From: Knoellia sp. p5-6-4
GTDB taxonomy: Bacteria; Actinomycetota; Actinomycetes; Actinomycetales; Dermatophilaceae
DNA length: 64,000 nt
Direction of reading: 5' to 3'
NCBI RefSeq assembly: GCF_029222705.1
Contig: NZ_JARGZF010000001.1
Location: 864,437 to 928,436, forward strand
Both the position numbers and the translations under genes were made by a program. The notes below the pieces were generated by a model. The model made no database searches and was not told where the DNA came from. It saw only the letters and a program-made list of their open reading frames with translations. The stretch's first letter is position 1. Every line of letters starts with the position of its first letter. This document shows, piece after piece, positions 1-7,700 of this stretch.

Positions 1-2
1 GC

Positions 3-386
3 GGCATCTGGATCCTGCAGACCTTCCCCGCGATCGTCTTCGGGCTCTACACCCGCTGGTTCCACCGCTGGGCGCTCGTCGCCGGCTGGGCCGTGGGCAT
101 GGTCTACGGCACCATCACCGCCTACAACGTGATCAACCCGGTGACGGGCAACCACTTCGGCGGCTCGCTGGCAGCCATCCCGATGATCGGCGACATGGGC
201 TACATCGCCCTGACCGCCTTCGCCATCAACGTCATCATCGCGGCCGTCCTGACGTTCATCTTCAACGCGATGAACGTCGACCGCGGCACCGACGAGACCA
301 TCATGGGCGACTACTTCGCCGACGCCGGCGACCCCCGCGTCGAGAAGCTCGACACGCCCATCCACCTGCAGACCGGCAACCCGTAA
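3..386 (+). CDS. Sodium:solute symporter (SSS family), C-terminal part
   Basis: The 5' end lies outside the window; the open frame runs from base 3 to a TAA at 384-386, giving the last 127 residues. Two or three hydrophobic segments are visible (around GWAVGMVYG and GYIALTAFAINVIIAAVLTF), followed by a polar cytoplasmic tail. The stretch WILQTFPAIVFGLYTRWFH is typical of the last helices of monocarboxylate/acetate-type sodium symporters (MctC/ActP-like) in actinobacteria. The probable role is Na+-coupled uptake of a small organic acid at the plasma membrane; the exact substrate cannot be read from this fragment. It ends just before a strong terminator hairpin and is convergent with the next gene. 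Confidence 0.75.
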   Translation, partial: GIWILQTFPAIVFGLYTRWFHRWALVAGWAVGMVYGTITAYNVINPVTGNHFGGSLAAIPMIGDMGYIALTAFAINVIIAAVLTFIFNAMNVDRGTDETIMGDYFADAGDPRVEKLDTPIHLQTGNP

Positions 387-413
387 CGGGAACCCGGCCG
401 CACGGCATACGGC

Positions 414-449
414 AACGGGGGCTCGCACCTTTGGGTGCGGGCCCCCGTT
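414..449. terminator. Bidirectional terminator hairpin between convergent genes
   Basis: Bases 414-429 (AACGGGGGCTCGCACC) pair with 434-449 in a 16-bp stem with one G-T pair and a four-base loop. It sits between the convergent symporter and SLATT-like genes. A CGGCATAC motif lies just upstream (403-410) and its inverse GTATGCCG just downstream (464-471). Confidence 0.8.
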
Positions 450-482
450 CTCATGCCCAGCCGGTATGCCGCGTGGCCCGCC

Positions 483-1064
483 TCACCGGGCCAGAGCCTC
501 CTTGGCCGCCTTGACCCTCCCCTCCGCGCGCAGCCGAGCCTCGGCGTCTCGGCGTTGCTGCATCGCAGCCTGCTGCTGCAGGGCGACCCGGTCGGGCAGA
601 CCGCGCAGCGAGTCCTTCTTCTCCTTCGCCCCCTGGAAGCGGGCGACGACGTCGTGCGCTGCGCCCTGGTCGACGACGGGCATCTCGACGAGGTCGATGA
701 GGCTGCCCTTGAGCTCCCCGTAGCGGCTGCTCAGCTCGCGCGCCTGGCCCGCGAGCTCGCCGTAGCTCATCACCCGAGGGACCAGCGCGCACACGGCCGC
801 GATGAGCGCCGCGACCGACACCAGCGCCTTGGCGCCGGCACCGGACTCGCTGTCGATCACAGGCCAGATCGCCAGACCGGTCATCGCCGCGATGACTCCC
901 GAGAGCAGTGCCCAGAAGTCAGCCGCCTTCTGCTTGCGGTCCGCGTAACGCGGCAGCTCCTCCACCCAGAAGTCCGTGCTCCTCAGACACACCTGGAGCC
1001 GATGCCGCGACACCGGCACCATCGCGGTCTGCGTGCCCGCGCTCGACGTGGTGTCGACGTTCAT
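483..1064 (-). CDS. Two-TM, coiled-coil membrane protein (SLATT-like)
   Basis: This encodes a 193-residue protein. The ATG at 1064 is preferred over an upstream in-frame start because a GGAGGTGGAGG ribosome site lies directly ahead of it. After a polar N-terminus with the segment RYADRKQKAADFW come two hydrophobic helices (roughly residues 50-70 and 78-98), then a long charged, Ala/Gln/Arg-rich region that should form a coiled coil to the C-terminus. The order (R/K-rich lead, two TM helices, cytosolic coiled coil) resembles the SLATT domain, known as a predicted pore-forming effector in nucleotide-signal defence systems. No cyclase or SLOG gene is adjacent, so a defence role is only a possibility. 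It ends in the shared terminator at 414-449. Confidence 0.6.
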   Translation of the reverse strand: MNVDTTSSAGTQTAMVPVSRHRLQVCLRSTDFWVEELPRYADRKQKAADFWALLSGVIAAMTGLAIWPVIDSESGAGAKALVSVAALIAAVCALVPRVMSYGELAGQARELSSRYGELKGSLIDLVEMPVVDQGAAHDVVARFQGAKEKKDSLRGLPDRVALQQQAAMQQRRDAEARLRAEGRVKAAKEALAR

Positions 1065-1202
1065 GGACCTCCACCTCCCCTGCTGGCGGAGCGCACCCCT
1101 GCTGTGGTTGCCGTTGACCCCGCCTGCGCTCATTCACCTGCAGTTGGTGACGTGGAGCAAGAGTCGAGGGTCCTGCCTGCGGGGCAACTTTCCGCCGTGC
1201 CC

Positions 1203-3533
1203 TCAGGCCACGCAGCCGCCGAGCGCGATGGTGTCGTCGATCGACTTGATCTGCTGCTGCACGGCACCGAGCTGCTGTTGCAGCGTGGCCAGCGTCGCCT
1301 TCTGCGTGGCGATCGCCTCCTTGTTGGCCTTCTTCTGGGCCTCCAGGCTGCGCAGCGTCACCTGCGCCTCGGTCACCTGCTTGTCGAGCGTGCTCAGCTC
1401 GCCCTGCAGCGACTTCAGCTGGGCCTCGGCGGCTGAGATCTCGTCGTTGAGCGCGGTGAGCTGGGCCAGCAGTGGGGCGACCCGTGCCTGGAGGGACAGG
1501 ATCTCGTTCTCCGTCGCGGCGATTCGGCCGTTGAGGTCCTCCAGCTGCGCGACGAGCGTGTCCATCTGCGCGGTGAGCGAGGCGATCTCGCCCTGCTTGG
1601 CGGCCACCGCCGCGTCGCCCTGGGCGACGGCGGACTCCAGGGCCGGCAGCTGCGCCTGGAGGTCGGCGATCTCGCGCTCCTTGGCGGCGACCGCGTCGTT
1701 CGCGGCAGCCAGGGCCGCCTCGGCCCGGGCAAGCTCGGCCCTGCGCGTCTCGAGGACGGTCCGCTGGTCGGCGACCGCCTGGCGGGCGGCCTCGAGCCCC
1801 TCGGTCAGGCCAGGCAGCGCGGCCTCGAGCTCGTCGACGACCTGCTGCTGGGCGGCGACCTCCGCGTTGGCGGCAGCCAGCGCTTCCTGCAGCGCCGGCA
1901 GCTCGCCCCTGAGGGTGGCGAGCTCGCCCTGCTTGGCCGTCACGGCGGCGTTGGCCGACGTGACCGCCTCCTGCAGCGCCGGGAGCTGACCCTGGAGCGT
2001 GGCGACCTCCCCCTGCTTGGCGGCCACGGCCGAGCGAGCGGCGTCGAGGCTCGCCTGCAGCGGGGCGGCCTGCTTCTGAAGGGCGCTGCTCTCCTGCTGC
2101 TTGCTGAGCAGCAGGGCGTTGAGGGCGTTGACCTGGGACTGGAGCGTGGCGAGGTCGCCCTGGAGACCGGAGATGAGGGTGTTCTTGTCGGCGATCTGGG
2201 TACGCACCCCCGCAAGTTCAGTCTCCTTCGTAGCACGAAGGGCAATCAGGTCACGCTTCAACCGCGAGTTTCCATTGATGTCATCGATCTGCGCAGTCAG
2301 CGCGGCGATCTCGGACTCGAGCGTGTTCTTCCGCGCGGCCAGCGTCGCGAGCTCACCCTGGGCCGTCGTCAGCTGTGCCTGCTTCGTCGCGATCTGCCCG
2401 TTCAAGGTCGCGATCTGGGCGGTGAGGGTCGCGATCTGGCTGTTCAGCAAGGTGGTGGCGGCCTGGTTGGCGGCCACGGCCTCGGCGGCCTCCCGCTCCT
2501 TGGCCTGGAGCGTCACGAGCTCGGCCTGAGCAGCGGAGATCTGAGCGTTCTTGGCCGCGAGCGCGTCGGCAGCGTCGTCAGCCGCCTCCTGCAGCGTCGC
2601 GAGCTCGCCCTCGGCCGTGGCGATCTCGGCGTTCTTGGCCTCGACCGCGTCGGCAGCGGCGGCCGCCTCGTCCTGGAGGTCGGCCAGCACACCCCTGGCG
2701 GCGGCGACCTTGGCCCGCTGGGCCTCGAGCTCGGCTTCGGCGACTGCCTCGATGCCCTCGAGGCGCTGCAGCTCGGTCTCGGCATCGGCGACGGCTTGCT
2801 CGGCGCCCGCGACGGCGGCGGCCGCGTCCTGGGCCACCTGGGCCAGCCGCACTAGGTCGCTTTGCGCGTCGGTGACCTGACCCTGCTTCGCGGTCAGGGC
2901 GTCGGCTGCCGCGGCTGCGGCCGACCGCAGCCCCACCAGCTCTGACTCGGCCCGGCCGATCTCGGCCGCCGTGGCCTCGACCTGCGTGGCGACCTGCTCC
3001 TGCTGCTGCTTCAGCTCGGCCGCCTGGGCCTGGGCAGCGGTGAGCTCGGACTGCAGCGGCGCGAGCCGGTCCTGCACCTCGACCTTGCTCTCCTCGAGCG
3101 CCGCCAGGGCGTCCTGCGCCGAGGTGATCGCGGCGGCCGTGGCTGCGTGGTCGGCGGTCAGCCTGGCGAGGTCCGCCTCGGCTGCGGCGAGCTGCTCGTC
3201 GAGGGCGAGGGCCTGCGCGTCGATCTCGGCGATGGCGCCGGTGAGGCCGGCGATCTCCGCGCTCAGGGAGTCGGCCTGCGCCTGCAGCGCGGCGCGCTCG
3301 GACTGCAGCGCAGCGATCGCAACGGCGTTCCGGCGGGCCGCGGCCCGGAGCAGGTTCTCCTGCACCACGCCGCGGTGGGCGAGCTGGTTCACCACACCGT
3401 TGCAGATGCCGGGCGAGGACTGGGCCTGTGCCGGCGCGGCGACGGCCAGGAGCGAGAAGGCCACAGCGGGCACGACGGCCGCCCGCGTGAGCCTCTTGGT
3501 GAACGACGAACCTGCGACGGCATGGTTTGGCAA
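1203..3533 (-). CDS. Large secreted coiled-coil repeat protein
   Basis: About 776 residues. I chose the TTG at 3533, preceded by GGGGGG, because it gives a compact signal peptide (KR, then AAVVPAVAFSLLAVAAPAQA). A TTG at 3578 would add 15 residues. After the signal peptide is a short segment with one Cys (GICNGVV). Nearly everything else is heptad-rich coiled coil made of degenerate repeats of about 28-35 residues with variants of AAKQGEVATLQGQLPALQ. The protein ends in GGCVA, so the only two Cys residues flank the rod. There is no LPXTG, LysM or catalytic motif. It is predicted to be an extracellular fibrous or spacer protein. Function is unknown; it may have grown by internal duplication. 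Confidence 0.7.
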   Translation of the reverse strand: MPNHAVAGSSFTKRLTRAAVVPAVAFSLLAVAAPAQAQSSPGICNGVVNQLAHRGVVQENLLRAAARRNAVAIAALQSERAALQAQADSLSAEIAGLTGAIAEIDAQALALDEQLAAAEADLARLTADHAATAAAITSAQDALAALEESKVEVQDRLAPLQSELTAAQAQAAELKQQQEQVATQVEATAAEIGRAESELVGLRSAAAAAADALTAKQGQVTDAQSDLVRLAQVAQDAAAAVAGAEQAVADAETELQRLEGIEAVAEAELEAQRAKVAAARGVLADLQDEAAAAADAVEAKNAEIATAEGELATLQEAADDAADALAAKNAQISAAQAELVTLQAKEREAAEAVAANQAATTLLNSQIATLTAQIATLNGQIATKQAQLTTAQGELATLAARKNTLESEIAALTAQIDDINGNSRLKRDLIALRATKETELAGVRTQIADKNTLISGLQGDLATLQSQVNALNALLLSKQQESSALQKQAAPLQASLDAARSAVAAKQGEVATLQGQLPALQEAVTSANAAVTAKQGELATLRGELPALQEALAAANAEVAAQQQVVDELEAALPGLTEGLEAARQAVADQRTVLETRRAELARAEAALAAANDAVAAKEREIADLQAQLPALESAVAQGDAAVAAKQGEIASLTAQMDTLVAQLEDLNGRIAATENEILSLQARVAPLLAQLTALNDEISAAEAQLKSLQGELSTLDKQVTEAQVTLRSLEAQKKANKEAIATQKATLATLQQQLGAVQQQIKSIDDTIALGGCVA

Positions 3534-3676
3534 AGGAACCCCCCAAAGACGTACCGGATTTCCTCCGGCCCCCGTCAACTATCCGTAAGGATGGCGGCGG
3601 ATCCCATCAGCCGTTCAGCCGACCAGAGGCCGAGGGCCGCAGGCAGCCCGCAAGGTTGCGGCGAGGGCGCGCTGGC

Positions 3677-5002
3677 TCAGGCCGGGGTGAGCGGGCTGGT
3701 GCGCGCGTTGCGGCGCTCGAGCACGCGCGACAGGGCGTCGACCACCCGCGGGTCGTACTCGTAGCCCAGCCCGAGGTGGATCCGCTCCATCGCGCGCTCC
3801 TCGTCGGGGCCGGCGTACCGCCCACCCGAGAGGTCGTCGAAGGCGTTGACCACCTTGATGATGCGGCTCGGCATCGGCAGGTCCTGGCCGAACTCGCGCA
3901 CCTGCCGGTAGGGCGTGGTCTGCGCCTCGAGGATGTGGGCGACGTTGTCGAGCACGCCGGTGCGCCGCACGATCTCGGCGCCGTCGCGGGCGATGCGCTG
4001 CTGGTCCGCCGGCGCCGCGAGGATCGTCGACCCGCCGGGAATCGGGTCGCGCAGGGCGACCTGGCCGAGGTCGTGCAGCAGCGCGGCATACTCCAGCTCG
4101 GTGACCTCGCGCGGCGTCATGCCGAGGTCGCGGCCGATCGCCACGGCCAGCTCGGTGACCCGCGACGCGTGCTCCTCGCGGGTGTAGCCCGCCCGCTCGG
4201 TGAGGCACGACAGCGCCCCGATCGTCTGCCGGTAGGTCTCACGGATCGCGCCGTAGCGCCGAACCGCGAACTGGGTCAGCAGCAGCGGGAAGAGGAACAG
4301 CGGCAGGGCGAGGTAGTCGAGCGCCACCTCGGCGAGCGCGATGAGCGCCCCGGTGGTCACCAGCGCGGTGGTGAGGCCGACCGCCTCGCGGTACTCGTTG
4401 ACGATGGTGCGCAGCAGCGGCGAGTGCTCCTGCTGCGAGCGGATCGCGCCCTCGAGGCCCAGGCTCACCAGCACCGCCACAAGCGAGACCAGCAGCATCA
4501 CCACGGCGATCAGCCACCGCCGGTCGGCCCACGCGCCCTGCCACTCCAGCAGCGTCCTGCCCTCGAACGGCACCCGCCGGTAGAGCACCGACGCCACCGA
4601 CAGGCCGACGATGCGGGCGGCCACCTCGGGCAGGCCGATGGGCTGGCGGCGCACCGCGTGCACGAGCACCCCGATGCCCATGGCGAAGGCGGTCGCGACC
4701 ACCACCACCGACGACGGGACGAACAGCTGGTCCTCGCTCGGCACCAGCGAGGTCATGGTGAGCGCCAGGGCGGCGGCGGTCGACAGCGGGGCCGTCTCGC
4801 GACGCCCCAGGATGGTCAGGCGGGCGACCTCGCCGATCGTGATCGCCACCATGAAGAGCACGAGCATGCCGGCGGCGTCGGGGATCTGCAGGAGCTCGAC
4901 GTCGTCGAGGCTCCACCACACCGACGCCGCGACGATGAGGGCGGCAAGGCCGATCGTCGCCTTGGCGGCGTCGATCCGCGGGGCGTGGGGGCGGCGCCTC
5001 AC
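3677..5002 (-). CDS. Membrane HD-domain protein, degenerate HD-GYP
   Basis: 441 residues from a GTG at 5002 that overlaps the upstream gene's TGA (GTGA), so the two are translationally coupled. The N-terminal half has about six to eight hydrophobic helices. The C-terminal half carries an HD-type phosphohydrolase domain: HASRVTELAVAIGRDLGM, then AALLHDLGQVALRDP. At the place where HD-GYP enzymes have H...DGxGYP the sequence reads LEAQTTPYRQV, so the GYP signature is lost. HD-GYP proteins hydrolyse cyclic-di-GMP; this paralogue may be inactive or regulatory, or may use another substrate. It resembles its neighbour in layout and probably arose by duplication. Confidence 0.75.
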   Translation of the reverse strand: MRRRPHAPRIDAAKATIGLAALIVAASVWWSLDDVELLQIPDAAGMLVLFMVAITIGEVARLTILGRRETAPLSTAAALALTMTSLVPSEDQLFVPSSVVVVATAFAMGIGVLVHAVRRQPIGLPEVAARIVGLSVASVLYRRVPFEGRTLLEWQGAWADRRWLIAVVMLLVSLVAVLVSLGLEGAIRSQQEHSPLLRTIVNEYREAVGLTTALVTTGALIALAEVALDYLALPLFLFPLLLTQFAVRRYGAIRETYRQTIGALSCLTERAGYTREEHASRVTELAVAIGRDLGMTPREVTELEYAALLHDLGQVALRDPIPGGSTILAAPADQQRIARDGAEIVRRTGVLDNVAHILEAQTTPYRQVREFGQDLPMPSRIIKVVNAFDDLSGGRYAGPDEERAMERIHLGLGYEYDPRVVDALSRVLERRNARTSPLTPA

Positions 5003-6447
5003 GGCTGCGCCTCGACGGGCCGGTGCTGCTCGGCCGTGCGCGCCAGCCTGGCTCGCAGGTCGGCGCGCTCGGCGTAGTCGTCCGAGCACTCGGGGTCGTC
5101 GTGGTCGCGGTTGGCCCCGGCGGCGGTCAGCAGCTCGGCCGACCGCTCGGTCACCGACCAGGTATGCCGCGCGAGGGCACGCGCGAGGGCGGAGACGACG
5201 TGGGGGTCGAGGTGGGTGCCCGCGCGGCGGTGCAGCTCCTGCATCGCCTCCACGGGCGTCAGCGCCGGGCGGTAGGAGCGCGCGGTGGTCAGCGCGTCGA
5301 AGGCGTCGGCGACGGCGATGATGCGGGCGGCGAGGGGGATGTCCTCCCCCGCGAGCCCGAAGGGGTAGCCACGGCCGTCGTAGCGCTCGTGGTGGTGCGC
5401 GATGGCCGCGAGCGAGTCCTTGACGAACTCGATGTCGCCGAGCATGTCGACCGCGTGGATCGGGTGCTCGGCCATGACCTGCTGCTCGGCGTCGTTGCGC
5501 TCGCGTGGGAGCCGCAGCACGCGCGAGGGGATGGCGAGCGTGCCGAGGTCGTGCAGCATGCCGGCGGTGCGCACCTCCTGCGCCTCGCGGAAGCCGAGGC
5601 CCAGGGCGTCGGCCATCCACTCGCACAGCTGGGCCACGCGGGCGCTGTGGCCGACGCTCGCCGGGTCCTTGGCCTCGACGGAGGCGACGAGGGCGTCGAG
5701 GGTGCGCTCGTGCGCGCGCACCTCGTCGCCGTACTGGCGGAACGCCCACTGGGCGACGGCCAGGGGCGCCAGCACGAGCACGGCGCTGAACCAGCCCACC
5801 CCCGCCGGGACCCAGAGCACCACGAACAGGAAGCCGATGATGCCGTAGCCGATGTAGGCCGGGCCCGTGGTGCTCAGCAGCTTGACGATCTGGGCGCGCA
5901 TCGGGATGCCGTTGTAGACGCGCATGATGCCGGCCAGCAGCACCGCATTGACGAGGCACTGGGCGACGTCGGCAGCGATCAGGGGCAGCCCGACCCAGGT
6001 GACGATGTCGATCGCCCCGTCGAGGCCGGAGAAGTCGCTCTGGCCGCCTGCCGCGAGGTAAACCAGCCCGCCGACCGAGCCGATGACGCTGCCGAGCGCC
6101 ACGTTGAAGGTGCGGACGATGAGCGGGGCCTGTCGCGGCAGCAGCACAGTGGACGCGCCGCCGACCAGCCCTGCCCCCACCGGTCCGACGATCACCGCGG
6201 AGGCAAGGAGGATGACGCTGGTCAGGGAGATCTGGACGCGTGACCCGATGTTCGAGTCGCGCATGACCCAGCTGACCACTCCCAGCGCTCCGAGCACCAG
6301 CAGCGCGGGCCAGTCATCGGGCCCGCCTGTCAGCGCCCAGCCGACAGTGAGCAGTGCCGCCGCCAGGCAGGCCGCGAACACGACGAAAGCCTGCGCCAAG
6401 GCACTGATGCCCCGCGCAGGCTTCTCGCCCGAAGTCCCCGCCGTCAT
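4999..6447 (-). CDS. Membrane HD-GYP phosphodiesterase
   Basis: 482 residues. Around residues 15-235 lies a membrane region with seven or eight helices, then an HD-GYP domain. It has GHSARVAQLCEW, AGMLHDLGTLAIP (HD pair) and an intact HHHERYDGRGYPFGL (the DGxGYP loop), then RIIAVADAFDALTT. This is the complete ligand set for a bimetallic cyclic-di-GMP phosphodiesterase acting at the inner face of the membrane. It is the first gene of a two-gene unit with the degenerate paralogue (4-bp stop/start overlap). A 25-codon ORF lies 45 bp upstream on the same strand and may be a leader. The C-terminal tail after about residue 440 is acidic and probably disordered. Confidence 0.85.
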   Translation of the reverse strand: MTAGTSGEKPARGISALAQAFVVFAACLAAALLTVGWALTGGPDDWPALLVLGALGVVSWVMRDSNIGSRVQISLTSVILLASAVIVGPVGAGLVGGASTVLLPRQAPLIVRTFNVALGSVIGSVGGLVYLAAGGQSDFSGLDGAIDIVTWVGLPLIAADVAQCLVNAVLLAGIMRVYNGIPMRAQIVKLLSTTGPAYIGYGIIGFLFVVLWVPAGVGWFSAVLVLAPLAVAQWAFRQYGDEVRAHERTLDALVASVEAKDPASVGHSARVAQLCEWMADALGLGFREAQEVRTAGMLHDLGTLAIPSRVLRLPRERNDAEQQVMAEHPIHAVDMLGDIEFVKDSLAAIAHHHERYDGRGYPFGLAGEDIPLAARIIAVADAFDALTTARSYRPALTPVEAMQELHRRAGTHLDPHVVSALARALARHTWSVTERSAELLTAAGANRDHDDPECSDDYAERADLRARLARTAEQHRPVEAQP

Positions 6448-6492
6448 GAGGTCAATCTAGACGGCCATCGGGGCAAACTCTGTATATCGGGC

Positions 6493-6570
6493 TTAGCCGC
6501 CCCAACCCCAGATGGTCTGGATGCGCGGGCCGGCAGCGGTGGTGGGGTCGATGTCGATGAGAGCCTTCAT
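6493..6570 (-). CDS. 25-residue ORF upstream of the HD-GYP operon
   Basis: ATG at 6570, TAA at 6495-6493, with a strong AAAGGAGA site eight bases ahead of the ATG. The peptide starts MKALIDIDPTT, passes through AAGPRIQ and ends TIWGWGG. The acidic leader-like half followed by an aromatic/Gly tail could suggest a ribosomally made peptide precursor. The position, 45 bp before the HD-GYP gene on the same strand, equally fits a translated leader. There is no modification enzyme or tryptophan gene nearby. The good ribosome site and the AT-richer upstream DNA argue that it is translated. Function is unknown. Confidence 0.6.
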   Translation of the reverse strand: MKALIDIDPTTAAGPRIQTIWGWGG

Positions 6571-6829
6571 GGCGGAGTCTCCTTTTGCGTCCTGCGGAAG
6601 CTAACAGCGTGTGCGTCGGCGAGCAGGGCAACTCGGGCACCTGCAGGGGGGTGGGGCACCTCAGCACGACTAATGATGCCCCGCTCTGCACCTTTTTCAC
6701 GAATACAGAACCTTTCTTGACCAAATCTTGAAGAAATGGCGCCGATTAAGACCTCGGGGGCTCCTGTGCGACAATGGCGGGCGATCGAGGCGCCCGCACG
6801 CGCCGAAGCCACCACCAACGGAGTGACCC

Positions 6830-6904
6830 ATGAGCAAGCGCGCCCGCAAGCGCCGCTCGCGCAAGGGCAACGCGGCCAACCACGGCCGCAAGCCCAACGC
6901 CTGA
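6830..6904 (+). CDS. 50S ribosomal protein bL37
   Basis: A 24-codon gene with ATG at 6830 and TGA at 6902-6904, preceded by GGAG. The product starts MSKRARKRRSRKGN and ends ANHGRKPNA. It is almost entirely basic and matches the pattern of the actinobacterial-specific mini ribosomal protein bL37 known from mycobacterial 50S structures (K/R-rich half, then ANHG[KR]xPN). It falls below common gene-calling length cut-offs. A weak promoter (TTAAGA at 6746, GACAAT at 6770) lies upstream, and a long perfect hairpin follows. Confidence 0.85.
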   Translation: MSKRARKRRSRKGNAANHGRKPNA

Positions 6905-6920
6905 GCAGCCACCAGACGCC

Positions 6921-6968
6921 GAACGGGGCGCCGGAGCGAGTCCACGGACGTGCACCGGCGCCCCGTTC
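6921..6968 (+). terminator. Hairpin after bL37
   Basis: GAACGGGGCGCCGG (6921-6934) pairs perfectly with 6955-6968, leaving a 20-base loop. It begins 16 bases after the bL37 stop, with no downstream T-run. Confidence 0.6.
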
Positions 6969-7122
6969 ACGTGTGGGCACCCGGTCCCCCAGCCCTCACC
7001 CGGCCGCACGGAATACCGCAGGCCCACGGCCCGTGGGAGGGTCGCGCGGCGCGCATCCCCACCGTCCACACGCGCGTGGTCCGGGCGCCCACGGGGGTCC
7101 GGGCCCCGGCACGGTGGGACGC

Positions 7123-7435
7123 ATGGAGGACGGCGCAGACGCGGAGGACAAGGGGGACGACCCCTTTTTAGGCGACCTCGACTACGCGCTCCACCTCGCC
7201 CGGGCACGCCGGCGGATGAGCCAGCGCGAGTTCGCCGCGCTCGTGGGCCTCAGCAAGTCACGGCTGGCGCGGCTGGAGCAGGGCGATGGGCTCGGGGCGG
7301 TCCGAGAGCTCCAGCGGGTGCTCACAGCGGCAGGCTTCCACCTAGCGGTCGTCGACGCCGAGGCCGACGCCTGGGACCCGGTCTACGACACCTGGCAGTT
7401 CCGCGACCGGGGGCCGGCACGAGTGGTGGGGCTGA
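7123..7435 (+). CDS. HTH (XRE-like) regulator with apparent frameshift
   Basis: ATG at 7123. Residues about 15-65 form a Cro/C1-type helix-turn-helix (SQREFAALVGLSKSRLARLEQG), followed by LQRVLTAAGFHLAVVD, typical of single-domain XRE regulators. In the raw frame the protein runs on to 7818, antisense through all of rsrA, which is not credible. A one-base shift in the G5 tract at 7409-7413 gives RDRGGRHEWWG and a TGA at 7433-7435, two bases before the rsrA stop. RDRGGR is the ending I would expect for this family. I therefore annotate the gene as ending at 7435 with a frameshift, either a true lesion or a sequencing error. Its target is unknown. Confidence 0.5.
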
Positions 7436-7436
7436 C

Positions 7437-7700
7437 TCAGTCGGAGGTCTGCAGCCGGATCGTCGTGATCCGGGCCATGATCTGCGTGCGCAGGGCCACC
7501 GGGGCCTCCTCGCACTGGCACGACCGCTTGACCAGGGCCTTGAGGGCCTTGTCGAGGTTGTACTGCTCGAAGCACGGAGCACACTCGTGCAGGTGCTGGG
7601 CGATCTTCTTGGTGTCGTCCCGCGTCATCTCGCCGTCGAGGTACTCGTACACCCGGTGCAAGGTCTCCGAGCAGTCCGTGTGGTCAGCGTGCTCGCTCAT
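7437..7700 (-). CDS. rsrA: Zinc-binding anti-sigma factor RsrA
   Basis: 87 residues. The ZAS motif is visible as HLHECAPC (HxxxCxxC) in the middle, with extra Cys residues at the N-terminus (DCSETL) and in SCQCEE. This is the RsrA/mycothiol-system anti-sigma family. The protein holds sigma-R inactive until disulfide stress oxidises its Cys and releases zinc. The ATG overlaps the sigR stop (ATGA), so the two are translationally coupled and made together. Confidence 0.93.
   Translation of the reverse strand: MSEHADHTDCSETLHRVYEYLDGEMTRDDTKKIAQHLHECAPCFEQYNLDKALKALVKRSCQCEEAPVALRTQIMARITTIRLQTSD

Noticed and set aside
976-1989. Ser/Ala-rich plus-strand ORF
   Set aside because: Antisense to the coiled-coil gene; the Ser/Ala bias is the complement of its Gln/Ala codons.
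1203-3533. Internal repeats as a CRISPR-like or phage tape-measure array
   Set aside because: Repeats are degenerate, in frame and without spacers, and there are no phage genes around.
6493-6570. Tryptophan attenuator leader
   Set aside because: Only two Trp codons, no terminator/antiterminator pair, and no trp genes downstream.
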